DNA from: Bacteroidota bacterium
GTDB taxonomy: Bacteria; Bacteroidota; Bacteroidia; Chitinophagales; Chitinophagaceae
DNA: 5,773 nucleotides
Assembly (NCBI GenBank): GCA_021780705.1
Contig: JAJXYG010000213.1
Location: 1 to 5,773, forward strand
Direction: 5' to 3'
A program made the position numbers and the translations under genes. The notes under the pieces are model-generated. The model made no database searches. It saw only the letters and a list, made by a program, of their open reading frames with translations, and was not told where the DNA came from. This document shows positions 1-5,773 of this stretch, one piece after another (position 1 is the stretch's first letter; every line of letters starts with the position of its first letter).

Positions 1-1
1 C

Positions 2-349
2 CGGAGGGGCAAATGGGACCTTCCCAAAGGCAAACTTGACCCGGGCGAGACCCTGGAAGAATGTGCCTTAAGAGAAGTAAGGGAAGAAACAGGACTCGGA
101 AAGTTGAAATCAGGACCGCTGATTGGGATTACCTACCATACCTACCAGGAATTTGGCAAACACATCCTGAAGGAATCTCACTGGTACCAGATGCAATCCC
201 TGGCTGACGAACCACTGGTGCCCCAAACTGAAGAGCAAATCACCCAAATCCTATGGGTACAGGCAACTGAATTGGGCCCCTACCTGGACAATTCCTTTCC
301 GGCCATTTCAGACATCCTTGCCAGGGCGCCCAAGGTGGTTTTGAAATAG
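2..349 (+). CDS. NUDIX hydrolase, C-terminal part (5' end outside window)
   Basis: The reading frame is open from base 2 to a TAG stop at 347-349 and gives 115 residues, so the gene begins before the window. A complete Nudix box (GX5EX7REUXEEXGU) occupies residues 10-32 of the visible part: G10, E16, R24-E25, E28-E29 and G31 all match. It is preceded by RGKWDLPKG, a typical lead-in. This box binds the Mg2+ that activates water to cleave a nucleoside diphosphate linked to another group. The substrate cannot be read from this fragment. About 83 residues follow the box, enough to finish a Nudix fold, so the C-terminus looks intact. A TTG at 104 could in principle start a shorter ORF, but that would cut off the Nudix box and is not the true start. 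The gene converges on the minus-strand thioesterase gene with only 20 nt between the stop codons. Family assignment is firm; specificity is unknown. Confidence 0.93.
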   Translation, partial: RRGKWDLPKGKLDPGETLEECALREVREETGLGKLKSGPLIGITYHTYQEFGKHILKESHWYQMQSLADEPLVPQTEEQITQILWVQATELGPYLDNSFPAISDILARAPKVVLK

Positions 350-369
350 AGGCTGGTTTCGTTGCTTGA

Positions 370-837
370 TTATTTACCTTTTTCCTTACTGATTACATTA
401 CCCGGGGCCTTCTTCAGGGAAATTATGGCCACTGTGAGCCGGCACACACAGACCAGGCGGTCTTCAGTATCGGTGATCCGGATATCCCACACATGGGTAT
501 TTCTGCCCAGGTGGAGGGGTACACAGGTAGCGGTGACTTCGCCATCCTTTACCGTCCGGATATGGTTGGCATTGATTTCAAGTCCTGCACTGAAATATTG
601 GTTCCGGTCGATTGCCAGGTGGGAACTGACTGATCCAATAGTCTCTGCGAGGGCGCACGAAGCCCCTCCATGGAGTATTCCCAATGGCTGAAGGGTACGG
701 CTGGTAACCGGCATCTTCATCTTCATAAAATCCTCCCCCACTTCAGTGCATTCCATTTGGAGGAATTCCGGGAGGGTACCCCTGAAAACCTCGTTAACCA
801 GCGCGGGAGACACTTCTTTATCAAACCAGATAGCCAT
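370..837 (-). CDS. hotdog-fold acyl-CoA thioesterase, MenI/YdiI-like (PaaI family)
   Basis: This 155-residue protein is a single hotdog domain. Residues 46-69 hold the family signature: SRT, then LHGGAS with His56-Gly57-Gly58, then LAETIGS with Glu65. Glu65 aligns with the catalytic Glu of E. coli YdiI (MenI), which hydrolyses 1,4-dihydroxy-2-naphthoyl-CoA in menaquinone synthesis. Other YdiI-like blocks are GLEINANHIR (85-94) and PLHLG (107-111). From memory of YdiI the match is close over the whole length. MenI activity is therefore plausible, and menaquinone is the usual Bacteroidota quinone, but related enzymes act on other aryl- or acyl-CoAs, so no symbol is given. The ATG (837-835) shares one base with the coaD stop (TGATG), which suggests translational coupling to coaD. 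The last 15 or so residues are a lysine-rich tail beyond the fold. Location is likely cytosolic, as no signal peptide or membrane segment is visible. Confidence 0.9.
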   Translation of the reverse strand: MAIWFDKEVSPALVNEVFRGTLPEFLQMECTEVGEDFMKMKMPVTSRTLQPLGILHGGASCALAETIGSVSSHLAIDRNQYFSAGLEINANHIRTVKDGEVTATCVPLHLGRNTHVWDIRITDTEDRLVCVCRLTVAIISLKKAPGNVISKEKGK

Positions 838-1307
838 CAGCGGGAAATTGAATTTTTAACCGGATAGGGAAGAAACTGGGAAACGTCTCCTCCATTTTTA
901 ATGACATCCCTTACCAGGGTACTGGCCACTGAGGTAAATTCAGGAAGACAGGTGAGGAAGATCGTTTCGACGTTTTGGGCGAGGCTCCGGTTCATGTCCG
1001 CAATGGCCTTTTCATATTCAAAGTCATTGACATACCGTATTCCTCTTAAAATAAAATCAGCTCCAATGGATTTGCAGCAGTTCACTGTCAACCCGTCATA
1101 AGCCAATACTTCAATTTTAGGCTCTTCTTTGTAAATCTCTTTCAGCCAGGTAAGTCTCTGGCTTTCCGAAAACATGGCCGTCTTGTTGCTGTTGCGTCCG
1201 ATGCCGATAAATAATTTATCAAATAGTGGCAGGGCCCGGTTGATGATGTCGGTATGCCCGAGGGTAACCGGATCAAATGTGCCCGGAAATAAGCAAATTC
1301 TGGCCAT
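837..1307 (-). CDS. coaD: pantetheine-phosphate adenylyltransferase (PPAT)
   Basis: CoaD joins ATP and 4'-phosphopantetheine to give dephospho-CoA and pyrophosphate, the penultimate step of CoA synthesis, in the cytosol. The start is set at the ATG at 1307, giving 156 residues, close to the family's usual 155-165. The frame stays open upstream to 1358, but those 17 extra codons match nothing in the family, whereas MARICLFPGTFDP is the canonical N-terminus. Key residues fall at the same numbers as in E. coli CoaD: Thr10 and His18 of the nucleotidyltransferase (T/H)xGH site (TLGH at 15-18), Lys42, and Arg88 and Arg91 in RGIR. The C-terminal ATP-binding block is SVASTLVRDV (126-135). The start is preceded by an A-rich run with no Shine-Dalgarno, as usual in Bacteroidota. 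A 126-nt gap separates it from pyrB, with no clear promoter or terminator in it. The downstream thioesterase gene overlaps by one base. Confidence 0.97.
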   Translation of the reverse strand: MARICLFPGTFDPVTLGHTDIINRALPLFDKLFIGIGRNSNKTAMFSESQRLTWLKEIYKEEPKIEVLAYDGLTVNCCKSIGADFILRGIRYVNDFEYEKAIADMNRSLAQNVETIFLTCLPEFTSVASTLVRDVIKNGGDVSQFLPYPVKNSISR

Positions 1308-1433
1308 CGTTTTTGTTTTTATTATAGAGTTAACTGCTCGCCCAGGTACCTCAAACACGTCCTGCTTCTACGGTCTTTTCTTAGGTATTTTCCAAAATCC
1401 CCGAGTTGCCTGACGGTATGGACGAGAAATGGA

Positions 1434-2363
1434 TCAGAAATTCTGCTTGTTGCTGAGCAGGTACAGTACTGCCATTCTAACGGCTACTCCATTTTCCACC
1501 TGCTGCAAAATAATGGATTGCTTTGAATCCGCGACATCACTGTCAATTTCTACCCCCCGGTTAATGGGCCCAGGATGAAGAATCACGATCTCTTTATTGA
1601 GGGAGTCCAGCAACTTTCTGGATACCCCGTAGGCAAAATTATATTCCCTTAAAGTGGAAAACAATACCTGGTTTTGCCGTTCAAGCTGAATTCGAAGAAT
1701 ATTGGCTACATCGCACCATTCCAGGGCTTTGCGCAAATTATATTCTACCCGGACGTCAAATGCCTGGCTGATAAACTTGGGAATCAGGGTGGGCGGTCCT
1801 GCTACCATGACCTCAGCACCCGCTTTCTTTAGCAGGTAAATATTGCTGAGAGCGACCCTGCTGTGCATGATATCCCCCACCAGGACAACCTTTTTTCCTT
1901 CGAGGCCGCCCAGTTTCTCCCGTATGGAAAAGGCATCCAAAAGCGCCTGGGTCGGATGCTCATTGATCCCGTCACCGGCATTGATGATGGCGGCCGGAAT
2001 GTGTTTGGCCAAAAAATGCGGTGCACCGCTCGCACTGTGGCGCATCACCACCATGTCCACCTTCATGGATAAAATATTGTTGACCGTATCCAGCAGCGTC
2101 TCGCCTTTGGAGACCGAAGAACCCGAAGCCGTAAAATTCAGGGTGTCGGCACTGAGTCTCTTCTCGGCCAGCTCAAATGAAATCCTGGTGCGGGTAGAGT
2201 TTTCGTAAAACAGGTTGACAATGGTGGTATCCCTCAATGAGGGCACCTTTTTGATGGGTCTTTGTAAGACTTCCTTAAACTGGACGGCGGTGGAAAGAAT
2301 CAGTTCAATATCCCTGAGGTGAAGATCTTTAATGCCCAGGAGATGTTTGGTAGAAAGTTGCAT
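1434..2363 (-). CDS. pyrB: aspartate carbamoyltransferase catalytic subunit
   Basis: PyrB condenses carbamoyl phosphate with aspartate to N-carbamoyl-aspartate, the first committed step of pyrimidine synthesis. The 309 residues match the family length. Carbamoyl-phosphate site: STRTR at 56-60, the mobile-loop Lys86 within SVSKGE (83-88), and Arg108-His109. HPTQ is at 136-139. The aspartate domain shows GDIMHSRV (163-170), RIQLER (224-229) and HPGPINRGVEI (263-273). All key residues seem present. No pyrI regulatory gene is adjacent; instead pyrR lies just upstream, as in the B. subtilis arrangement, where ATCase is an unregulated trimer and control acts on expression. That this enzyme is also a plain trimer is inference. 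The 87-nt gap to pyrR contains a likely Bacteroidota promoter very close to this ATG, so pyrB may be transcribed both from its own start and by read-through from pyrR. Confidence 0.98.
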   Translation of the reverse strand: MQLSTKHLLGIKDLHLRDIELILSTAVQFKEVLQRPIKKVPSLRDTTIVNLFYENSTRTRISFELAEKRLSADTLNFTASGSSVSKGETLLDTVNNILSMKVDMVVMRHSASGAPHFLAKHIPAAIINAGDGINEHPTQALLDAFSIREKLGGLEGKKVVLVGDIMHSRVALSNIYLLKKAGAEVMVAGPPTLIPKFISQAFDVRVEYNLRKALEWCDVANILRIQLERQNQVLFSTLREYNFAYGVSRKLLDSLNKEIVILHPGPINRGVEIDSDVADSKQSIILQQVENGVAVRMAVLYLLSNKQNF

Positions 2364-2370
2364 TAAAAAT

Positions 2371-2404
2371 CAAAGCTAATTCAAAAAATAATATGGTTCA
2401 CAAA
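2371..2404 (-). promoter_or_regulatory. putative Bacteroidota-type promoter for pyrB
   Basis: Read on the minus strand, TTTG (2404-2401) is followed after 22 nt by TAGCTTTG (2378-2371), an exact fit to the -7 consensus TAnnTTTG of Bacteroidota primary sigma factors. The spacing is slightly longer than the usual 19-21 nt. The -7 box ends only 7 nt before the pyrB ATG, so a transcript would have almost no 5' UTR. That leaves no room for a PyrR-controlled leader from this promoter. The region is AT-rich, so a chance match remains possible. Confidence 0.4.
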
Positions 2405-2450
2405 TTCCAGGTAAAATGACGAAATCCCGTTTAGAAATGATGCGGATCAA

Positions 2451-2960
2451 TTAATAGAGGATGACTGATTCCTTGTCCCATTCAACCTTCACTTTTTGCG
2501 AAATGATCGAATCGATGGATTTCCCGCAATAATCCGGCTGGATCGGCAACTGCCTGCTGTACCGGCGGTTGATCAGGACACACAGTTCCACCTTGCGGGG
2601 CCGGCCAAAATCCAACAGGGCATCCAGACCGGCCCGGATCGTCCTGCCCGTATAGAGCACGTCATCAATCAGGATGACATTTTTATCTTCTACGGAAAAG
2701 GAGATGTCCGTCTGATTGGGGTGATGCAGCTCCTTACGAATGTCATCCCGGTAAAAGGTGATGTCCATTTTGCCATAGAGAATATGGTTACCCGGTGCAA
2801 TCTTGTTGAGTTGGGCGTAAATTCTGTCCGAAAGGAATATCCCCCTCGGCTGAATTCCTATAATGACCAGGGAGGAAAGGTCCGCATAATTTTCAATCAG
2901 CTGGTAAGCCAGTCGTTCAATCGTAATCTGGAGCTGGAATTTGTCAAGTATTGTTTTCAT
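2451..2960 (-). CDS. pyrR: bifunctional pyr operon regulator / uracil phosphoribosyltransferase PyrR
   Basis: The protein is 169 residues (B. subtilis PyrR is 181) and has a type I phosphoribosyltransferase fold. The PRPP-binding motif VILIDDVLYTGRTIRAG spans 95-111, with Asp99-Asp100 and the TGRT loop. The PyrR-typical block MDITFYRDD is at 65-73, and IGIQPRG, near the active site, is at 34-40. Together these separate it from Upp-type uracil phosphoribosyltransferases. In Firmicutes PyrR binds a pyr mRNA leader when UMP/UTP is high and promotes attenuation; it also has weak UPRTase activity. Whether it binds RNA here is unknown. I found no PyrR-loop consensus (ARUCCNGNGAGGYU) in the gaps before pyrB or pruA. 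The ATG overlaps the pruA stop as ATGA, so translation is probably coupled to pruA and there is no separate leader. After the PRPP motif, LINRRYSRQLP (129-139) differs from B. subtilis LVDRGHRELP. Confidence 0.94.
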   Translation of the reverse strand: MKTILDKFQLQITIERLAYQLIENYADLSSLVIIGIQPRGIFLSDRIYAQLNKIAPGNHILYGKMDITFYRDDIRKELHHPNQTDISFSVEDKNVILIDDVLYTGRTIRAGLDALLDFGRPRKVELCVLINRRYSRQLPIQPDYCGKSIDSIISQKVKVEWDKESVILY

Positions 2961-4594
2961 GCCTTTTCCTGCTTCATGAAGGGATAGGTATACTCTACCG
3001 GCGGATTATAGGTTTCCTTGATGGTTCTGGCACTCAGCCAACGGTACAAATTGAGGTTACTGCCTGCCTTGTCATTGGTACCACTCCCCCTGGCTCCTCC
3101 AAAGGGCTGTTGCCCCACGACAGCCCCGGTGGGTTTGTCGTTGATATAGAAGTTGCCGGCGGCATTCACCAGCTTTCTGGTAGCCACCTCCACGGCGTAG
3201 CGGTCTCTGGCAAAAATGGCACCGGTAAGCGCGTAAGGCGAGGTACTGTCTACCAATTTAATCGTCTCCTCAAATTTATTTTCATCATAGACATATACGG
3301 TCAGCACCGGACCGAAAAGCTCCTCACACATGGTGACGTATTTGGGATCCGTGACTTCAATGACGGTGGGTTCAATAAAATATCCCCTGGATTTGTCACA
3401 CTTGCCTCCTACCAGAATTTTTGCGGCAGGATCCTTCCGGGCCCTTTTGATATATCCTTCCAGTTTGTCAAAGCTCTTTTCATCAATCACCGCATTGATA
3501 AAGCAGCCAAAATCCTCCACGCTGCCCATTTTCATGGTTTTGATCATCGCCACCATTTTCTTTTTGATTTCCCCTGCCAAATTTGAGGGAAGATAGGCCC
3601 TGGACGCTGCTGAACATTTTTGGCCCTGGTATTCAAAAGCACCCCGGCAAAGTGCCGTGACCACGGCATCTGCATCAGCACTCCTGTGCACCAGGACAAA
3701 ATCCTTACCTCCCGTCTCTCCTACTATTCTTGGATAAGATTTATACAGACCGGCATTGCCTCCAATGGTCTTCCACATGGTATTAAACACCCCGGTGCTT
3801 CCGGTAAAATGAATACCTGCAAAATCCGGGTGGCTAAAACATATTTTTCCAAGCGTGGGCCCGTCCACATACACGAGGTTGATTACCCCGTCAGGAAGTC
3901 CCGCTTCCTGAAGAATTTTCATGAACATCTGTGCGCTGTATACCTGGGTATGGGCGCACTTCCAGACCACCGTGTTGCCGCACATGGCAGGAGCCGTGGG
4001 AAGGTTTCCCCCGATGGAAGTAAAATTAAACGGGGTAACTGCCACCACAAAACCTTCCAGCGGACGATATTCCAGGCGGTTATGCATCCCCGGTCCGCTG
4101 ATGGGCTGTTGCTGGTAAATCTCACTTAAATAATGAATGTTAAACCTGAGGAAGTCAATCAGTTCGCAGGCCGCATCAATTTCTCCCTGAAAGGCATTTT
4201 TGCTCTGTCCCAGCATGGAAGTAGCCAAAATATCATACCGGTATTTTCCCGCCAGGAGATCGGCCGCCTTCAGGAATATATTGGCCCTGTTTTCCCAGGA
4301 AGTACTGGCCCATTTTTCCCGTGCCTTGAGCGCGGCATTGATTGCCTGACGGATGTGCTTTTCTTCGCCTACGTGAAAATGCCCCAATAGATGGTCCCTT
4401 TCGTGGGGAGGATTTATGGGTACTTTGACCCCGGTTCTGACTTCCTCACCCGCGATATACATGGGGATATCCGATTTTTTACTTTTGTATTTCTTAAGCG
4501 CATCTTGAAGATGGGCTCTTTCAGGACTCCCGGGGGCATAACTTAATACGGGTTCATTTACCGGAAGCGGATAATAAAAATGGCCGGTATTCAT
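2957..4594 (-). CDS. pruA: L-glutamate gamma-semialdehyde (1-pyrroline-5-carboxylate) dehydrogenase
   Basis: This enzyme oxidises glutamate semialdehyde, formed from P5C, to glutamate with NAD+, the second step of proline breakdown. The 545 residues match the stand-alone P5CDH type (ALDH4-like), not the bifunctional PutA, since no proline dehydrogenase domain is present. Visible ALDH features: TPFNF with oxyanion Asn190 (187-191), WK at 211-212 in the cofactor site, FTGSTGVF (263-270), the general base Glu293 in VGETGGKD, catalytic Cys327 in EYQGQKCSAASR (321-332), CEELFGPV (423-430), and PFGGARGSGTNDKAGS (497-512), characteristic of P5CDH. An N-terminal extension of about 40 residues before the ALDH core is normal for this group. 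One oddity is Cys213 after WK, where Pro is expected. The 80-nt gap to pdhB holds two small hairpins and no clear promoter. The pyrR start overlaps the stop codon by 4 nt. Confidence 0.97.
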   Translation of the reverse strand: MNTGHFYYPLPVNEPVLSYAPGSPERAHLQDALKKYKSKKSDIPMYIAGEEVRTGVKVPINPPHERDHLLGHFHVGEEKHIRQAINAALKAREKWASTSWENRANIFLKAADLLAGKYRYDILATSMLGQSKNAFQGEIDAACELIDFLRFNIHYLSEIYQQQPISGPGMHNRLEYRPLEGFVVAVTPFNFTSIGGNLPTAPAMCGNTVVWKCAHTQVYSAQMFMKILQEAGLPDGVINLVYVDGPTLGKICFSHPDFAGIHFTGSTGVFNTMWKTIGGNAGLYKSYPRIVGETGGKDFVLVHRSADADAVVTALCRGAFEYQGQKCSAASRAYLPSNLAGEIKKKMVAMIKTMKMGSVEDFGCFINAVIDEKSFDKLEGYIKRARKDPAAKILVGGKCDKSRGYFIEPTVIEVTDPKYVTMCEELFGPVLTVYVYDENKFEETIKLVDSTSPYALTGAIFARDRYAVEVATRKLVNAAGNFYINDKPTGAVVGQQPFGGARGSGTNDKAGSNLNLYRWLSARTIKETYNPPVEYTYPFMKQEKA

Positions 4595-4599
4595 ACTAT

Positions 4600-4633
4600 G
4601 AAATTTAAAAGAAACTGAACTGCCCTAAGGCAG
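4600..4633 (-). terminator. possible weak intrinsic terminator after pdhB
   Basis: On the minus strand, a perfect 5-bp stem CTGCC/GGCAG with a TTAG tetraloop (4633-4620) is extended by a G-U pair. It is followed by the T-rich run TTCAGTTTCTTTTAAATTT. It lies about 40 nt past the pdhB stop and 25 nt before the pruA start. The stem is short and the T-run is interrupted, so termination would be partial at best. A second inverted repeat (CAGGA/TCCTG, loop 8 nt, 4664-4647) sits between it and pdhB. Confidence 0.4.
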
Positions 4634-4674
4634 CAAGATATCATTACAGGATGGGGAGGTCCTGACCAACTATG

Positions 4675-5658
4675 CTATTTTTTCAGGTACATTACCTCCT
4701 TGACCAGATTCACCGTCCTGGGCACGTCAGGTAAATACTGTGAAACCAGGTTGGGTGCATAATGCATGGGTGCATCCGCAGAGGTAATCCTCCTGATTGG
4801 TGCATCCAGGTAGTCAAATCCTTCTTTTTGGATCCGGTAGGCAATTTCGGAAGAAATGGAGGCAAAAGGCCATTGTTCTTCTACTACTACGAGCCGGTTG
4901 GTCTTCATTACTGAATCCAGGATTGTTTTCCAGTCCATGGGCCGGATGGTCCTGAGGTCAATAACTTCGGCACTGATCTGTTCCTTTTCCAGCTCCTCGG
5001 CGGCAGCCATGGCCACTTTCATCATTTTATTGAACGATACGATCGTCACATCGGTCCCTTCCCGGGCAATCCGGGCCTGGCCAATTGGAATCAGGTATTC
5101 TTCTTCCGGTACTTCGCCCTTATCCCCATACATGACTTCACTTTCCATAAAAATCACCGGGTCATTGTCGCGAATGGCACTTTTAAGCAGTCCTTTGGCA
5201 TCGTAGGGATTGCTCACCGAGATCACCTTCAGACCGGGCATGTTGGCATAAAGCGATTCAAAGGCGGTGGAATGTTGCGCACCCAGCTGTCCGGCACTCC
5301 CGTTCGGGCCCCGAAATACAATAGGGCAGCCCACCTGGCCTCCGCTCATGGCAAGCATTTTTGAAGCCGTGTTCAAAATCTGGTCGATCGCCAGGGTTGC
5401 AAAATTCCAGGTCATGAATTCTACTATCGGACGCAGCCCGTTTTGAGCTGCCCCGACCGCAATGGCGGTAAAACCCAATTCGGTGATGGGGGTATCTATA
5501 ATCCTTTTTTCTCCAAATTCCGCCAGCATTCCCTGGCTTACTTTATAGGCCCCGTTGTACTCTGCCACTTCCTCTCCCATGAGAAATACCGATTCATCTC
5601 TTCTCATTTCTTCACTCATAGCCTCCCGTAATGCTTCCCTAAATGCGATTTCTTTCAT
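4675..5658 (-). CDS. pdhB: pyruvate dehydrogenase E1 component, beta subunit
   Basis: With the alpha subunit, this protein forms the thiamine-diphosphate E1 enzyme that decarboxylates pyruvate and passes the acetyl group to lipoylated E2. The 327 residues match the bacterial E1 beta length. Conserved blocks: GEEVAEYNGAYKVSQGM (28-44); DTPITELGF (55-63), whose Glu60 is the residue expected to contact the thiamine N1'; EFMTWNF (80-86); GPNGSAGQLGAQHS (117-130) with active-site His129; and the transketolase C-terminal domain with VIDLRTIRPMD (232-242) and VVVEEQWPFASISSEIA (257-273). The wording fits pyruvate better than branched-chain 2-oxoacid E1 beta, but the latter is not fully excluded. No E1 alpha gene lies directly upstream; separate pdhB loci are, as I recall, common in Bacteroidota. 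Transcription probably starts from the promoter at 5678-5709. The ATG follows an AT-rich leader without a Shine-Dalgarno. Confidence 0.95.
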   Translation of the reverse strand: MKEIAFREALREAMSEEMRRDESVFLMGEEVAEYNGAYKVSQGMLAEFGEKRIIDTPITELGFTAIAVGAAQNGLRPIVEFMTWNFATLAIDQILNTASKMLAMSGGQVGCPIVFRGPNGSAGQLGAQHSTAFESLYANMPGLKVISVSNPYDAKGLLKSAIRDNDPVIFMESEVMYGDKGEVPEEEYLIPIGQARIAREGTDVTIVSFNKMMKVAMAAAEELEKEQISAEVIDLRTIRPMDWKTILDSVMKTNRLVVVEEQWPFASISSEIAYRIQKEGFDYLDAPIRRITSADAPMHYAPNLVSQYLPDVPRTVNLVKEVMYLKK

Positions 5659-5677
5659 TAATTAAAAAATTGATTGG

Positions 5678-5709
5678 CAAAAATATCAGTTAAAGGTGAG
5701 ATGAGCAAA
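5678..5709 (-). promoter_or_regulatory. Bacteroidota-type promoter for pdhB
   Basis: On the minus strand, TTTG (5709-5706) is followed after exactly 20 nt by TATTTTTG (5685-5678), a full match to the -33/-7 pattern TTTG-N19-21-TAnnTTTG. The -7 box ends 19 nt before the pdhB ATG, which gives a short AT-rich 5' UTR. Both boxes, the spacing and the position agree, making this the best promoter in the window. Confidence 0.65.
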
Positions 5710-5715
5710 ACTGGT

Positions 5716-5739
5716 TGCCCATAAATCAATTTTCGGGCA
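5716..5739. terminator. hairpin upstream of pdhB, possible end of the preceding gene
   Basis: TGCCC (5716-5720) and GGGCA (5735-5739) form a perfect 5-bp stem. A G-U pair and three A-U pairs can extend it inside. It overlaps the end of the open frame at 5773-5726 and lies just upstream of the pdhB -33 box. No clear T-run follows on the minus strand, so a role in termination is only a possibility. Confidence 0.25.
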
Positions 5740-5773
5740 TTATTTCAGCAAGTTTTCCCATCAGTTTTGCGCC
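5726..5773 (-). CDS. possible C-terminal end of an unidentified upstream gene
   Basis: On the minus strand, the frame from the window edge reads GAKLMGKLAEIMPEN and stops at TGA (5728-5726); the other two minus-strand frames close within this stretch. The composition is protein-like, and the next 67 nt up to pdhB are AT-rich with a promoter, as expected between genes. Fifteen residues are too few for identification. The sequence does not resemble the C-terminus I would expect for PDH E1 alpha. It could equally be non-coding. Confidence 0.35.
   Translation of the reverse strand, partial: GAKLMGKLAEIMPEN

Noticed and set aside
1312..1325. TATAAT just upstream of coaD (minus strand) as a -10 box.
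   Set aside because: It has no partner at proper spacing, is not the Bacteroidota promoter type, and would leave only about 6 nt before the ATG.
1328..1351. Two 8-bp palindromes, AGTTAACT and AGGTACCT, 8 nt apart in the pyrB-coaD gap.
   Set aside because: Palindromes of this length are expected by chance every few hundred bases, and the two are not alike; no operator family fits.
1308..1358. A 17-codon N-terminal extension of coaD.
   Set aside because: Family alignment begins at the ATG at 1307 with the catalytic Thr and His at positions 10 and 18; the extension runs through AT-rich intergenic sequence.
2496..2987. A 163-codon plus-strand open frame opposite pyrR.
   Set aside because: Shadow of pyrR, whose own frame carries the PRPP motif.
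2951..3586. A 211-codon plus-strand open frame opposite pruA and the pyrR start.
   Set aside because: It lies wholly antisense to the well-conserved pruA and pyrR coding frames, has no recognisable domain, and is low in complexity of function; it is a shadow of codon usage.
3620..4129. A 169-codon plus-strand open frame opposite pruA.
   Set aside because: Antisense to the cofactor- and catalytic-site region of PruA; no family match or start signal.
4652..4664. GGGGAGGTCC in the pdhB-pruA gap as part of a PyrR-binding loop.
   Set aside because: The resemblance to the GAGG core is on the plus strand, while the genes are transcribed from the minus strand; the remaining consensus is absent.
5702..5725. 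Plus-strand mini-ORF MSKTGCP upstream of pdhB.
   Set aside because: Only seven codons, divergent from pdhB, with no start signal and overlapping the pdhB promoter.

Overview
The window reads as an ordinary housekeeping stretch from a member of the Bacteroidota, possibly Saprospiria, Chitinophagia or Cytophagia; the class is a guess. Three things support this. Gene starts are AT-rich and lack a Shine-Dalgarno sequence. Two upstream regions carry the Bacteroidota promoter pattern TTTG...TAnnTTTG. The proteins (PyrR, a long P5C dehydrogenase, a stand-alone PDH E1 beta, a MenI-like hotdog thioesterase) have a Bacteroidota look. No phage, transposon, CRISPR, tRNA or rRNA sequence was seen.

Layout from left to right: the 3' part of a plus-strand NUDIX hydrolase gene (2-349) meets, tail to tail, a long minus-strand series. 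Read in the direction of transcription (right to left), the series is: possibly the last codons of an unidentified gene (5773-5726); pdhB (5658-4675) behind a good TTTG-N20-TAnnTTTG promoter; an 80-nt gap with two small hairpins; pruA (4594-2957); pyrR, overlapping pruA by 4 nt (2960-2451); an 87-nt gap with a likely promoter; pyrB (2363-1434); a 126-nt gap; coaD (1307-837); and a hotdog-fold acyl-CoA thioesterase overlapping coaD by 1 nt (837-370). No stretch longer than about 130 nt is without a gene.

The genes belong to central metabolism. PdhB is half of the E1 of pyruvate dehydrogenase, which makes acetyl-CoA. PruA oxidises pyrroline-5-carboxylate to glutamate in proline breakdown. PyrR and PyrB serve the sensing and first committed step of pyrimidine synthesis. 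CoaD makes dephospho-CoA, and the thioesterase releases CoA from an aryl- or acyl-CoA. Two pairs look translationally coupled: pruA-pyrR and coaD-thioesterase. I found no convincing undescribed system. The points most worth checking are the placement of pyrR directly on the end of pruA with no leader of its own, the promoter lying almost on the pyrB start codon, and small residue changes in PruA and PyrR.
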